Source: Rubrivivax rivuli
GTDB lineage: Bacteria > Pseudomonadota > Gammaproteobacteria > Burkholderiales > Burkholderiaceae_C
NCBI RefSeq assembly: GCF_004016505.1
Contig: NZ_SACR01000001.1
Span: forward strand, 1 to 64,000
DNA: 64,000 nt
Direction of reading: 5' to 3'
A program made the position numbers and the translations under genes. Positions 1-8,504 of this stretch are shown piece by piece. Position 1 is the stretch's first letter; the number at the start of each line of letters is the position of its first letter. The notes under the pieces were generated by a model. That model ran no database searches. It was given only the letters and a program-made list of their open reading frames with translations, and was not told where the DNA came from.

Positions 1-257
1 CTGCTTTTTTGCTGATTCGCTTTGCTTGCAATCCATCCGAACCGCAGCACCAAACTTCGTCAGCAGAGCCAAAGATTATGACACGCTTTTTTCAGCACCG
101 TCAAGCCTCTTCAGCCCGCCTTCACCGAACACATCCACCGCTTCAAAAAGCAGACCAGCGAACAGCGAAGCCTTCGACTGTAGCACGTATCTAAGAGAGC
201 TTGCAAGCACGACGCTGGCACTACGCGGGCACTGCCTAGGCACAGCTCCGACAGGGC
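1..257 (-). other. Intergenic region, probably upstream of an rRNA operon
   Basis: No convincing gene lies here. The first 200 bases are visibly less GC-rich than the rest of the window and hold poly-T/poly-A runs. Read on the minus strand, the stretch contains a good -35/-10 pair (separate entry) followed by about 75 bases of leader running off the left edge. This resembles the upstream region of betaproteobacterial 16S rRNA operons as I remember them; the rRNA itself is not in the window. Short open frames here have no family resemblance. Confidence 0.45.
75..104 (-). promoter_or_regulatory. Strong sigma-70-like promoter, possibly rrn
   Basis: On the minus strand TTGACG (complement of 99-104) and CATAAT (complement of 75-80) are separated by 18 bases. 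This gives 5/6 matches to each consensus hexamer. Transcription would start near position 67 and run left out of the window. The strength of the match and the lower-GC flanks suggest a stable-RNA promoter. Confidence 0.5.
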
Positions 258-2036
258 TCAGTGTGGCCAGCTGCCCGCTTGCAGTTGCGTCAATGCGGCC
301 TGTGGCGCGTCACTGGCCAGCACTTCTTCGAGGTGCGCAGCAAGCCGACGCGTATCGACTCGCAACACGCGTTGCTTGATGGACGCGATGCGCGCGGGGT
401 GCATCGAAAAGCTGCGCAGGCCCATGGCGAGCAGCAGCTCCGTGAACGCCGGGTCACCCGCCATTTCGCCGCAGACGCTCACGCCGCGACCGCTTTGCCG
501 GGCGCACGCGATGGTGCGCGCGATCAATTGGAGCACTGCGGGGTGCCAGGGGTCGTACAGATGCGCGACCGCCTCGTCTGCACGATCGATCGCCAGCGTG
601 TACTGGATCAGGTCGTTGGTGCCGAGTGAGACGAAGTCGAAGTGGCGCAGGAATCGCTCGACCAGCAGCGCCGCTGCTGGCACTTCGATCATGGCGCCGA
701 CTTCCACGGGCCCGTAGGCCCGGCCTGCGTCGTCGAGCTGCTGCCGGGCGCGAGCGAGGGCTTCAAAGATGAGCCGCACTTCACTCATCTGCGCCACCAT
801 CGGCACGAGGATGCGCACCTTCCCGAAGGCGCCTGCCCGCAGGATGGCGCGCAACTGCTGCCTGAACATGCCCGGCTCGGACAAGCTCCAGCGGATGGCC
901 CGCAAGCCCAGCGCCGGGTTGAGCCCGTGCTCGTGCCGCAGTTCCTGCTGGGACATGCGCTCCAAGGGTTTGTCTGCGCCCACGTCGACGGTGCGGATGG
1001 TCACCGGCAGCCCCTGCAAGGCTTCGACGGCTGCGCGGTAGGCCTCGAACTGTTCTTCTTCGCCCGGCAGGTCGCCCCCGCGGTTCATGAAGAGAAACTC
1101 GCTTCGGAACAGTCCGACACCGACGGCACCGGCGTCCAGCGCGCTCGGCGCGTCGCCCGGCATCTCGATGTTGGCCAAAAGTTCCACCACCTCGCCATCC
1201 AGGGTGACAGCCGGCGTGTGGCGAAGCCGGTCGAGGCGGGCGCGCTCCAGTTCGCTCTGGCGCTGGCGAAAGCGGTACTCCTCCAGCACGATCCGTGATG
1301 GATTGACGATCACCACACCTGCGTCGCCGTCGATCACCACCCAGTCGTCTTGGCGAATCAGACGACTCGCCTCACGAGCACCGACGACCGCAGGTATGTC
1401 CATGCTGCGAGCCACGATGGCCGTGTGCGACGTGCGCCCGCCCACATCGGTGACGAAGCCAGTGAACACGCTGCGCTTGAACTGCATCATGTCGGCAGGC
1501 GCCACGTCGTTGGCCACCAGCACCAGAGGGTCTTCACCGGCAACATCGCGCATGGCCTTCGCAGCGGCCGCCGTTGCGGGTGCCTCATCCCCGGCCTGAC
1601 CTGCCAGTTCACGCAGCAGCCTCTCGACCACCTGTTCGATGTCGGCCTTGCGCTCGCGCAGGTAGGGGTCGTCCATCTCGTCGAACTGACGGGCGAGCAC
1701 TTCGAGCTGCGCAGACAAGGCCCACTCGGCGTTGTAGTGCCGCTCTCGAATCCAACCCTTTGTGGCCGTGATCAGCGCTTCGTCGTGCAGCAGCATCAAG
1801 TGCACGTCCAGCAGCGCGGCCAGCTCCGCAGGCGCTTCCGGCGGCAGTTCGTGCTTCAACGACTGCAGTTCGGTGGCCACGCCATCGCGGGCGCCCCGCA
1901 GACGGCCGATCTCGTGGTCGATGCGATCGACGGGGACAAAGTAGTGCGCCACATCGACGCGGCTGGAGGCCACGAGCACCGCGCGCCCGATGGCCACACC
2001 CCGCGACACCGGCAAGCCAAACACCTGGATGCTCAT
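258..2036 (-). CDS. ptsI: Phosphoenolpyruvate-protein phosphotransferase (Enzyme I)
   Basis: Enzyme I takes phosphate from phosphoenolpyruvate and passes it to HPr in the cytoplasm. The 592-residue length is normal for the family. The phospho-histidine is His204 in the GGRTSHTAIVAR motif. The C-terminal TIM-barrel carries the PEP-binding signatures and the active-site Cys in SVCGEMAGDP. It is the last gene of an EIIA-HPr-EI set. No EIIB or EIIC is present, so the relay probably regulates rather than imports sugar, as in other Burkholderiales; that role is inference. No GAF domain precedes it, so it is the PtsI rather than the PtsP form. Confidence 0.97.
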   Translation of the reverse strand: MSIQVFGLPVSRGVAIGRAVLVASSRVDVAHYFVPVDRIDHEIGRLRGARDGVATELQSLKHELPPEAPAELAALLDVHLMLLHDEALITATKGWIRERHYNAEWALSAQLEVLARQFDEMDDPYLRERKADIEQVVERLLRELAGQAGDEAPATAAAAKAMRDVAGEDPLVLVANDVAPADMMQFKRSVFTGFVTDVGGRTSHTAIVARSMDIPAVVGAREASRLIRQDDWVVIDGDAGVVIVNPSRIVLEEYRFRQRQSELERARLDRLRHTPAVTLDGEVVELLANIEMPGDAPSALDAGAVGVGLFRSEFLFMNRGGDLPGEEEQFEAYRAAVEALQGLPVTIRTVDVGADKPLERMSQQELRHEHGLNPALGLRAIRWSLSEPGMFRQQLRAILRAGAFGKVRILVPMVAQMSEVRLIFEALARARQQLDDAGRAYGPVEVGAMIEVPAAALLVERFLRHFDFVSLGTNDLIQYTLAIDRADEAVAHLYDPWHPAVLQLIARTIACARQSGRGVSVCGEMAGDPAFTELLLAMGLRSFSMHPARIASIKQRVLRVDTRRLAAHLEEVLASDAPQAALTQLQAGSWPH

Positions 2037-2103
2037 GTCACCAATGTAGCCCAGCGGCGGCCACGGCCGCCCTCTCTCTGTGAGGACGGCGCGGGAAGAC
2101 GGC

Positions 2104-2373
2104 TTACTCGCCTTCGCCGAACTTGTCGTCGATCAAGGCGCGCAAGGCGCCCATGGCTGCTTCTTCGTCGATGCCTTCGGCTTCGATCTGCACCTCGGTG
2201 CCCAGGCCCGCTGCCAGCATCATCACGCCCATGATGCTCTTGGCGTTCACGCGGCGGCCATTGCGACTGAGATGGATCTCGCTCTTGAAGCTGCCTGCCA
2301 GCTTGGTGAGCTTGGCCGACGCGCGGGCGTGAAGACCCAGCTTGTTACTGATCTGGATGCTGGTCTGGATCAT
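2104..2373 (-). CDS. ptsH: Phosphocarrier protein HPr
   Basis: Small 89-residue phosphocarrier that moves phosphate from Enzyme I to EIIA. His15 sits in the canonical LGLHARAS motif. Ser46 (NAKSIMGVM) is the classical HPr kinase target, so regulation by HprK is possible, although hprK is not in the window. The ATG at 2373 is chosen because it gives the standard HPr N-terminus; longer in-frame starts only add unrelated residues. The start lies 29 bases inside the 3' end of the EIIA gene, which indicates translational coupling. Confidence 0.95.
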   Translation of the reverse strand: MIQTSIQISNKLGLHARASAKLTKLAGSFKSEIHLSRNGRRVNAKSIMGVMMLAAGLGTEVQIEAEGIDEEAAMGALRALIDDKFGEGE

Positions 2374-2815
2374 CGCTGAGAGGGCGTTGGGGCTGGTTCT
2401 GACGGCGCGGGGTGGCCACCTGCATGATGCCCTGACGACCGCCGTCCACGGCGCGGGTGACCAGGTCGGCCAGTGGCAGGCGCCCGTAGCACAGCACGCG
2501 CCAGACCATCGGCACATTCACGCCGGTCACCACACGGGCCTGCACGCCGTCCACTGCTGCGAGCGCGGCGTTGCTGGGTGTGGCGCCGAAAGCGTCGGCC
2601 AGCACGAGCACCTCGCCAGACGGCAAGCCCTGCAGCGCCCCGGCCACCTGCGCCGCGGCCGATTCCAACGTCGCGGTGGGTGGGACATCCACAGCGGCCA
2701 CGGAACAGTCGCAATCGGCATACGCGTGACGCGCCACCTCGAGCAAGGCCGAGGCGAGCGGAGCATGGGCAACAAGGAGGATGGAGGCCACGGCAGCTTG
2801 CGTCTGTCCAGGCAT
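2345..2815 (-). CDS. PTS EIIA component, mannose/fructose type
   Basis: A 156-residue EIIA of the mannose family. The phospho-acceptor is His17 in the N-terminal ILLVAHAPLA strand, and the DAFGATPSNAAL segment matches the family's second signature. It is the first gene of a three-gene PTS operon and overlaps ptsH by 29 bases. With no EIIB/EIIC partners here it is probably the output element of a regulatory relay, as known for incomplete PTS in betaproteobacteria. The C-terminal 20 residues are low in conservation and polar. Confidence 0.85.
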   Translation of the reverse strand: MPGQTQAAVASILLVAHAPLASALLEVARHAYADCDCSVAAVDVPPTATLESAAAQVAGALQGLPSGEVLVLADAFGATPSNAALAAVDGVQARVVTGVNVPMVWRVLCYGRLPLADLVTRAVDGGRQGIMQVATPRRQNQPQRPLSDDPDQHPDQ

Positions 2816-2873
2816 TATCGGCAGCTTGCTGCTTCTGGCACAGACCTCCCACCGCTGCCGCCTGGGGGCCCGT

Positions 2874-3440
2874 TCACGGGCTGAAGCGCAGCGATGCGAA
2901 GTAGGTCTGTGCCGCTGCCTCGTCGACCTTCTCGCCCAGCACGCTGGCCTGGTAAACCCAGGTGCCGCGCGTGAAGACCACCACCTGCATCTGGGCCGGC
3001 TTGCCGTCGGGCAGGCGGCCGCTCAAGCGCTGCAGGCCGCTGGCGGGATTGGGCGTGGCCCCCGAGATGGCAAGGGGCTGGAGCGACGAGCCCTTCGTGG
3101 CCAGATTGCCGGCCGCCGAGGCCGCCAATTCGGCCAAGGCCGGGCCTACGCGGGCCGGATCGGTCATGTCGGCGGCCGCCAGGCCCCAGGTGAGTTGCCC
3201 TGCAGCACAGGCGTGCAGGGCCAGGTTCACGCGGCTCCCGCCAAGATTGACGTCGCGGCTCTGGCCGTTGGGCTTGCAAGGCATCTGCAGTTGCACCAGG
3301 GCACCTTCGGGGCGCACGTCGCGCCAGTCGAGCGCTGGCGTGCACGCGACCAGCAGGCCGGCCAAGGCCGCCGACGCCGCCCCCGCGGCGCCGCGCAGAG
3401 CGGAACGAAAACGAGGCGTGCAGGGCAGCTGGCGGTTCAT
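2874..3440 (-). CDS. Putative lipoprotein of unknown function
   Basis: A 188-residue protein with an N-terminal signal peptide ending in a lipobox, with Cys33 as the expected lipidated residue (LAGLLVAC). The ATG at 3440 gives a clean basic-hydrophobic-Cys N-terminus. The mature part is a single compact domain with no catalytic signature I recognise. It ends shortly before an EIIA gene on the same strand and diverges from a CoA-transferase gene 39 bases away. Location at the inner face of the outer membrane or in the periplasm is inferred from the lipobox only. Confidence 0.75.
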   Translation of the reverse strand: MNRQLPCTPRFRSALRGAAGAASAALAGLLVACTPALDWRDVRPEGALVQLQMPCKPNGQSRDVNLGGSRVNLALHACAAGQLTWGLAAADMTDPARVGPALAELAASAAGNLATKGSSLQPLAISGATPNPASGLQRLSGRLPDGKPAQMQVVVFTRGTWVYQASVLGEKVDEAAAQTYFASLRFSP

Positions 3441-3466
3441 GCGGCAGATTATCCGGGCCCCTGCCG

Positions 3467-3472
3467 CAGAAT
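3467..3472 (+). promoter_or_regulatory. -10-like hexamer immediately before a start codon
   Basis: CAGAAT (4/6 to TATAAT, with the key A2 and T6) ends 7 bases before the ATG of the CoA-transferase. Transcription would begin at or next to the start codon, giving a leaderless or near-leaderless mRNA. No Shine-Dalgarno sequence is visible. Confidence 0.4.
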
Positions 3473-3479
3473 CGCCGCC

Positions 3480-4751
3480 ATGACACAGGCTCCGCTTCCA
3501 CTGCCCGCCGGCGCCCTCGACGGCGTGCGCGTGCTCGACCTTTCGCGCGTGCTGGCCGGCCCGTGGTGCACGCAGACCCTGGCCGACCTGGGCGCCGAGG
3601 TCATCAAGATCGAACGGCCGCCAGGCGACGGCCACCCGGGCGGTGACGACACCCGCGGCTGGGGCCCGCCTTTCCTGAAGGACCGCGAGGGCCAGGACAC
3701 CCCCGAGGCCGCGTACTTCCTGGGCGCCAACCGCAACAAGCGCTCGGTCACGGTGGACATCGCGCAGCCCGCCGGTCAGGCCCTGGTGCTGCAACTGGCA
3801 GCGCAGTGCGATGTGCTGGTGGAGAACTTCAAGGTGGGCGACATGGCCCGCTACGGGCTGGATGCGGCCACGCTGTGCGCGAAGTTTCCGCGGCTCGTGT
3901 ACTGCTCGATCACCGGCTATGGCCAGACCGGCCCCTACCGCGACCGCGCCGGCTACGACTACGCCGTGCAGGGCCTGGGCGGCCTGATGAGCGTGACGGG
4001 TGAACGCGACGACCTGCCCGGCGGCGGCCCGCAGAAGGTGGGCGTGGCCGTGGCCGATCTCTTCACGGGGCTGTACGCCACGGTGGCCATCCTGGCCGCC
4101 CTGCGCCACCGTGACGCCACCGGCCAGGGCCAGGCCATCGACATGGCCCTGCTCGACACGCAGGTCGCGATGCTGGCCAACCTGGGTGCCAACTACCTCG
4201 TGACCAAGAAGGCCCCGCGCCGTGCCGGCAACGCCCACCAGAACATCGTGCCCTATCAGGTGTTCGAGGTGGCTGACGGGCACCTCATCCTTGCGGTGGG
4301 CAACGACGGCCAGTTCGAGCGCTTCTGTGCAGTGGCCGGCTGCCCTGAACTGGCCCAGGACGATCGCTTCGCCCGCAACGCCAGCCGCGTGCGCCACCGC
4401 GACCTGCTGGTGCCGCTGCTGGCTGAGCGGCTGCGCCTGCGGCCGCGGTCCGAATGGCTGGCGGCGCTGGATGCCGCAAAAGTGCCCTGCGGCCCCATCA
4501 ACGATCTGGCCGACGTGTTTGCCGACCCGCAGGTGCTGGCACGCGGCATGAAGACCAGCGTGGCACACCCGCACCATGACGCGCTGGAACTCGTCGCGAG
4601 CCCGATGAAGCTCTCGGCCACGCCAGTGACCCTGCGCAGGGCGCCCCCCCTGCTGGGCCAGCACACCGACGAGGTGCTGGCCGAACTCGGGCTCGACGCC
4701 GAAGCACGCGCAGCCCTCCGCGTGCAAGGTGCGATCGGGCCGGCGCCGTGA
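3480..4751 (+). CDS. CaiB/BaiF family CoA-transferase (type III)
   Basis: A 423-residue family III CoA-transferase, which moves CoA between carboxylic acids through a mixed-anhydride and thioester on an aspartate. The N-terminus (LDGVRVLDLSRVLAGPWC) is diagnostic. The likely catalytic residue is Asp160 in the AGYDYAVQGLGG segment. The ATG at 3480 is the first that gives this N-terminus; upstream in-frame sequence lies opposite the lipoprotein gene. The substrate cannot be read from sequence and no acyl-CoA pathway genes are adjacent. Confidence 0.93.
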   Translation: MTQAPLPLPAGALDGVRVLDLSRVLAGPWCTQTLADLGAEVIKIERPPGDGHPGGDDTRGWGPPFLKDREGQDTPEAAYFLGANRNKRSVTVDIAQPAGQALVLQLAAQCDVLVENFKVGDMARYGLDAATLCAKFPRLVYCSITGYGQTGPYRDRAGYDYAVQGLGGLMSVTGERDDLPGGGPQKVGVAVADLFTGLYATVAILAALRHRDATGQGQAIDMALLDTQVAMLANLGANYLVTKKAPRRAGNAHQNIVPYQVFEVADGHLILAVGNDGQFERFCAVAGCPELAQDDRFARNASRVRHRDLLVPLLAERLRLRPRSEWLAALDAAKVPCGPINDLADVFADPQVLARGMKTSVAHPHHDALELVASPMKLSATPVTLRRAPPLLGQHTDEVLAELGLDAEARAALRVQGAIGPAP

Positions 4752-4775
4752 CAAGCTCGGCACGCGCAGCCCGCG

Positions 4776-4795
4776 CACCCCGGGCCTGCGGGGTG
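4776..4795. terminator. Weak GC hairpin after the CoA-transferase
   Basis: CACCCC (4776-4781) pairs with GGGGTG (4790-4795) across an 8-base loop, 25 bases past the stop codon. There is no T-run, so intrinsic termination is uncertain. Confidence 0.25.
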
Positions 4796-4958
4796 GCGAT
4801 CCGGAGGATGCTGTAACAAATTTGCAGCAATTGCACCCAAGCGTCCGATGTCCAATCGGGGCTTGGCCCGAAGGCGTGCCGGCGCTGCAGTTTCTGGCGC
4901 CGCCCAGCGCTGCGCAGCAGCTGCCACGCACGCGACGAACTTCCGAACAAGGCAAGCC

Positions 4959-6098
4959 ATGGATCTGACCGACATCGCCCGGCCGTCATCGGTCTCGGGC
5001 CGACGCGTGGTCGAACCGCTGGACCCCCAGGCCCTGATCGCCCAGCTGGGCAGTGAAGTGGCCACGACGCTCTCGTCCGCGCTCGACCGGGTGAACACGC
5101 TGCGCAGCAGCGGCCGCATCGACCGCGAAAGCCTGGCTGCGCTGCACGCCGAGATCGATCTCGCGCGCCGCGCCGGCATCATGGGCCAGCAGGTCGTTCG
5201 CCTGGGCAATGGCGACGTGCAGCTGGCCCGCGAGCGCCTGGACCTGACCGCGCTGATGCGCGACACCCTGCGCGAGCGCGGCCGCGAGATGGACGACCGT
5301 GCCATCGAAGTGCGCCAGGAGTTCGGGGCCGCGCTCGTGATGAGCGACGCCACGCTGCTGTTCTCGCTGCTGCAGACCACGCTCGATTGGGCCTTCGAGC
5401 ACACGGTCTCGCGCATCGACATGAAGATCGAGATCAAGAACTGGCCCGCACACGCCGTGATGTCGGTGCGCTTCGCCCACCGCCGGCCCGACGAGGTGGA
5501 AACCGGCGCGATGCCCAGGGCCGATGCCGAAGCGGCCGAACTCAACACGATGTCATGGCGCCTGCTGCAGCAAACCAGCGCCGTGCTGGGCCTGCACCTG
5601 CAACGCCAGGACCTGCCTGGCAAGACCGAGCTGGCGCTCGAGTTCCCCGACACGCTGGCACCGCGCCTGGAGCCCGAGGGCACCACCGATTTCGAAGAGA
5701 CGGTGTCGCCCGAACTGGCCCCGCCCCCGCTCAGCGGCAGCCACGTGCTGGTGCTGGCGGCGCGGCGCGAGGTGCGCAACGTCGTGCGCGAGGCGCTGCG
5801 GCCGCTGGCCCTGATGCTCGATTTCGTCAGCACCATCGAAGAAGTGCAGGACCAGTGCGCCGAGGCCATGCCCGATGCGCTGGTCTACGAGGCCTCGCTG
5901 GGCGGTCAGCGCTTCGACCGCCTGCGTGCCGAACTGCTGCGCACGGCGCCCCGGCTGGCCTTCGTGCAGATCGCCGAGCAGGGCAAGGCCGTGCAGGTGC
6001 TGAACCAGGGCGGGCGCCAGTTCACGAGCGTGGGCCGCGACGCGATCATCGAATCGTTGCCCGACGCGCTCAAGTTCGAGCTTTCGCGCAACGCCTGA
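4959..6098 (+). CDS. Degenerate histidine-kinase-like protein with receiver-like C-terminus
   Basis: A 379-residue cytoplasmic protein with no membrane segment. Residues about 120-240 resemble a histidine-kinase ATPase fold. A SDATLLFSLLQTTLDWAFEHT segment (longer motif, N-box position) lines up with the usual region, but the conserved Asn is replaced and no G-boxes follow. I see no phospho-acceptor H-box. Residues about 265-375 read like a receiver fold (VLVLAARREVRNVVREAL) lacking the acidic pair. The start at 4959 follows a weak AAGG; a longer form from 4848 looks random. It may be a scaffold or a non-catalytic regulator. This is a structural guess, not a function. Confidence 0.55.
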   Translation: MDLTDIARPSSVSGRRVVEPLDPQALIAQLGSEVATTLSSALDRVNTLRSSGRIDRESLAALHAEIDLARRAGIMGQQVVRLGNGDVQLARERLDLTALMRDTLRERGREMDDRAIEVRQEFGAALVMSDATLLFSLLQTTLDWAFEHTVSRIDMKIEIKNWPAHAVMSVRFAHRRPDEVETGAMPRADAEAAELNTMSWRLLQQTSAVLGLHLQRQDLPGKTELALEFPDTLAPRLEPEGTTDFEETVSPELAPPPLSGSHVLVLAARREVRNVVREALRPLALMLDFVSTIEEVQDQCAEAMPDALVYEASLGGQRFDRLRAELLRTAPRLAFVQIAEQGKAVQVLNQGGRQFTSVGRDAIIESLPDALKFELSRNA

Positions 6099-6119
6099 GC
6101 CCTGCGCCCGGCCGCGCCA

Positions 6120-6788
6120 TCAGCGGCCAAAGACCTTCTGCAGGAGCGCGCTGCCGGTTTTCACGGGGTCGGCGCGGATCTTCTTCTCTTCCTCGCCGAT
6201 CATGAGGAACAGCCCGTCCAGCGCCTTCGTGGTGACGTGCTGCTGCACGGTCACCGCATCGCCCTTCACGAGACCGGCGCCCGAGGCCTTCGCCGCCAGC
6301 TGGTTGTAGCGCTCGGCGAGCTTCTGCCGCTCGACCACGCGCGTGACGATGGGCAGGAACTTCTCGCCGAGCGGGGCGCGGGTCTTGGCCGAGAACCAGT
6401 CGGTCACCGCCGTCTCGCCGCCGCGCACCACCTGGCGCGCGTCTTCCACGCTCATCTGCTTGACGGTGCTGACGAAGAGCGAGCGCGCCTCGGGCACGGC
6501 GGCTTCGGCAGCGCGGTTCATGGCGGTGACGAGTTCGTCGACGCGTGCGCCCTGGCCGGTGGCCTTCATCAGCTTGGCCACCTTCTGCAGCCCCTCGGGC
6601 AGCGCAATGCGCACGCGCGGATCACCCAGGAAACCGTCGGTGCGGCCCAGCAGCTGCACGGCCGCCGTGGCACCCCGCTCCAGCGCCGCACGAACACCGG
6701 CCGCGGCGTCCGCTTCACCCAGCGCTGCACGCGCCCACCAGGGCCACAGGCCGCCCACCATCGCTGCCGTAAGATGCCGCCGCCTCAT
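6120..6788 (-). CDS. DUF4197 family exported protein
   Basis: A 222-residue protein matching the DUF4197 pattern as I know it: a signal peptide ([11 protein letters not shown] start), then an all-helical body with [20 protein letters not shown] and a C-terminal [18 protein letters not shown] segment. Function is unknown for the family; periplasmic location is inferred from the leader. The ATG at 6788 is preferred, and a GTG two codons upstream is possible. The start codon overlaps the divergent thioredoxin-like gene's start by two bases in a CATG. Confidence 0.8.
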   Translation of the reverse strand: MRRRHLTAAMVGGLWPWWARAALGEADAAAGVRAALERGATAAVQLLGRTDGFLGDPRVRIALPEGLQKVAKLMKATGQGARVDELVTAMNRAAEAAVPEARSLFVSTVKQMSVEDARQVVRGGETAVTDWFSAKTRAPLGEKFLPIVTRVVERQKLAERYNQLAAKASGAGLVKGDAVTVQQHVTTKALDGLFLMIGEEEKKIRADPVKTGSALLQKVFGR

Positions 6789-7341
6789 GACCACCCCCCT
6801 CTTGCCAACACCGAACCAGCCCCTGCCGGCGCAGCCCGATCTTGCGCGCCGGCGCGCCCTGCTGGCAATGACGGCCGCGCCCGCGCTGCTGGCGGGCCTG
6901 CCCGGCTGCGCGCGGAAAGCACCAGCGCCGGCTTTCGACTACACGCTGCTCGATGGCACACGCCAGGCCTCGGCCGCACTGCGCGGCCAGGTGGTGCTGG
7001 TGAACTTCTGGGCCACCAGCTGCGCGGTGTGCGTCAAGGAAATGCCGCAGTTCGTGGCGCTGCACCAGCGCTTCGCAGCTCGGGGCCTGCAAACGCTGGC
7101 CGTGGCCATGCAGCACGACGCACCCGCCCTGGTGGCCGAGTTCGCGCAGCGCCGCGCCCTGCCCTTCGGCGTGGTGATCGACAACACCGGCGCCATCGCT
7201 CGCGCCTTCGGCGGTGTGCGCGCCACGCCCACCACGCTGCTGATCGACCGCAGCCACTTCGAGGTGTGGCGCCACGAGGGCGAACCCAACTTCGCCGCGC
7301 TGCAAGAACGCATCGGCCCATTGCTGGAGGCCCGCGCATGA
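6787..7341 (+). CDS. TlpA/ResA-like thioredoxin-fold lipoprotein
   Basis: A 184-residue membrane-anchored thioredoxin-fold protein with the redox motif Cys79-Ala-Val-Cys82 ([14 protein letters not shown]). The N-terminus has RRR at 21-23, a hydrophobic stretch, and Cys41 after LLAGLPG, which looks like a lipoprotein signal with a twin-arginine flavour. Family members reduce or protect periplasmic cysteines, for example in cytochrome c maturation; the partner here is unknown. A TAAGAT hexamer lies 11 bases upstream of the ATG. Its stop overlaps the ruvA start (ATGA), so the two are translationally coupled. Confidence 0.88.
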   Translation: MTTPLLPTPNQPLPAQPDLARRRALLAMTAAPALLAGLPGCARKAPAPAFDYTLLDGTRQASAALRGQVVLVNFWATSCAVCVKEMPQFVALHQRFAARGLQTLAVAMQHDAPALVAEFAQRRALPFGVVIDNTGAIARAFGGVRATPTTLLIDRSHFEVWRHEGEPNFAALQERIGPLLEARA

Positions 7342-7913
7342 TCGGCCGGCTCAGCGGCGTGCTGGTGCAGAAGGCGCCACCCTTGGTGCTGCTGGACGTG
7401 CACGGTGTCGGCTACGAGGTCGATGTGCCGATGAGCACCTTCTACAACCTGCCCGCCCTCGGCGCGCCGGTGGTGCTGCTCACGCACTTCGTGGTGCGCG
7501 AGGACGCGCAGGTGCTGTTCGGTTTCCTCACCGAGCCCGAGCGGGCCACCTTCCGCCAATTGGTGAAGATCAGCGGCGTGGGTCCACGGACCGCACTGTC
7601 CATCCTGTCGGGCCTGAGCGTGGACGAGCTCGCGCAGGCCGTCTCACGCCAGGACGGCGCGCGCCTGGTCAAGGTGCCGGGCATCGGCAAGAAGACGGCC
7701 GAACGCCTGCTGCTCGAACTGAAGGGCAAGCTCGGGCCTGACCTGGCCCTGCCCGCAGCCACGCCGGCCAGCGACAGCCAGGCCGACATCACGCAGGCAC
7801 TGCAGGCGCTGGGCTACAGCGAGCGCGAAGCTGCCGCAGCGCTGAAGGCGCTGCCCGCCGAGGTCGGCGTCAGCGAAGGCATACGGCTCGCGCTCAAGTC
7901 GCTGAACCGCTGA
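7338..7913 (+). CDS. ruvA: Holliday junction branch migration protein RuvA
   Basis: A 191-residue RuvA, the tetrameric DNA-binding subunit that holds Holliday junctions for the RuvB motor. Domain I ([12 protein letters not shown]), two helix-hairpin-helix motifs ([14 protein letters not shown] and [14 protein letters not shown]) and the short C-terminal RuvB-binding domain ([13 protein letters not shown]) are all present. The ATG overlaps the stop of the thioredoxin-like gene by four bases. Unusually, ruvB is not next to it but 13.9 kb downstream, and ruvC is not in the window. Confidence 0.97.
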   Translation: MIGRLSGVLVQKAPPLVLLDVHGVGYEVDVPMSTFYNLPALGAPVVLLTHFVVREDAQVLFGFLTEPERATFRQLVKISGVGPRTALSILSGLSVDELAQAVSRQDGARLVKVPGIGKKTAERLLLELKGKLGPDLALPAATPASDSQADITQALQALGYSEREAAAALKALPAEVGVSEGIRLALKSLNR

Positions 7914-7934
7914 GCGCGGCGCAGCGCCGGTCCC

Positions 7935-8378
7935 TCAGGCGCACGCGGCGCGAGGGGGCTGCGCCGCGGCCACATGGGCCGCACCCACGCACTCCAGCAG
8001 GCCCAAGGCACCGGCTGCGCTCATGGCGTAGGGGTTGAACTCCGGCGCACCGCCGAAGCGCAGGAACAGCTCGCCGTGGGCAGCGTCCGCAGCAGCGAAG
8101 CCCATGCTCCAGCGCGCGAAGCGGCGTTCGTGCACCGGCGTCACTTCCAGCAACTCGATGCGCCGGTGTCTGGGGTCGGTGGCAATGCGCCCGAAGAGTT
8201 CGCTCACGGCCGCGCGGTGACCTTCCAGCACCTGCAGGAAGCAACGGCTGTCGAACAGCAGCAGGCCGCTCAGATGCAGCCGCGTGTTGTTCAAGCGGGC
8301 ACGGTCGACGATGTGCTGCACGGCAGCCGGAGTCAGCGCTTCGGTGGTCTCGCTGGCGTAGATCAGGCGGGTCAGCAT
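7935..8378 (-). CDS. BLUF-domain blue-light receptor (short type)
   Basis: A 147-residue stand-alone BLUF protein binding FAD as the blue-light chromophore. The photoactive residues are in place: Tyr7 (RLIYAS), Asn31 (RLNNTRLHLSG) and Gln49 (CFLQVLEG), with a Trp/Met pair in RRFARWSMGF. About 50 further residues form the C-terminal helices; no output domain is fused, so it must act through a partner. The ATG at 8378 gives the MLTRLIYAS start typical of the family; a GTG five codons upstream is the alternative. It converges on ruvA. The genomic neighbours give no clue to its partner. Confidence 0.9.
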   Translation of the reverse strand: MLTRLIYASETTEALTPAAVQHIVDRARLNNTRLHLSGLLLFDSRCFLQVLEGHRAAVSELFGRIATDPRHRRIELLEVTPVHERRFARWSMGFAAADAAHGELFLRFGGAPEFNPYAMSAAGALGLLECVGAAHVAAAQPPRAACA

Positions 8379-8472
8379 GGCGTGCTCCAGCACTTGAGGA
8401 GCCGCCAGCGTAGGCGCGCAAGGCCCCGGGCAAGCGCGAAGACAGGGCCCGGTAAAGGCCGCTGCTCAAGCC

Positions 8473-8499
8473 TTCAGCCCGCCGCCGCCGTGCCGATAC
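8473..8499 (+). promoter_or_regulatory. Possible sigma-28 promoter of the chemosensory cluster
   Basis: GCCGATAC (8492-8499) matches the flagellar/chemotaxis sigma-28 -10 consensus GCCGATAA at 7/8 positions. The -35 position at the right spacing (TTCAGCCC, 8473-8480) matches only weakly. It lies 83 bases upstream of the first MCP gene. Confidence 0.35.
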
Positions 8500-8504
8500 T
8501 CAGA

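Noticed and set aside
26..379. A plus-strand 117-residue open frame at the left edge
   Set aside because: It runs over the probable rRNA promoter and into the opposite strand of ptsI, with no family resemblance.
2874..4955. A 693-residue open frame on the minus strand covering the CoA-transferase
   Set aside because: Only its last 188 residues (the lipoprotein) have protein character. The rest is the shadow of the CoA-transferase gene, rich in His, Arg and Gly as expected from reverse reading of GC-rich DNA.
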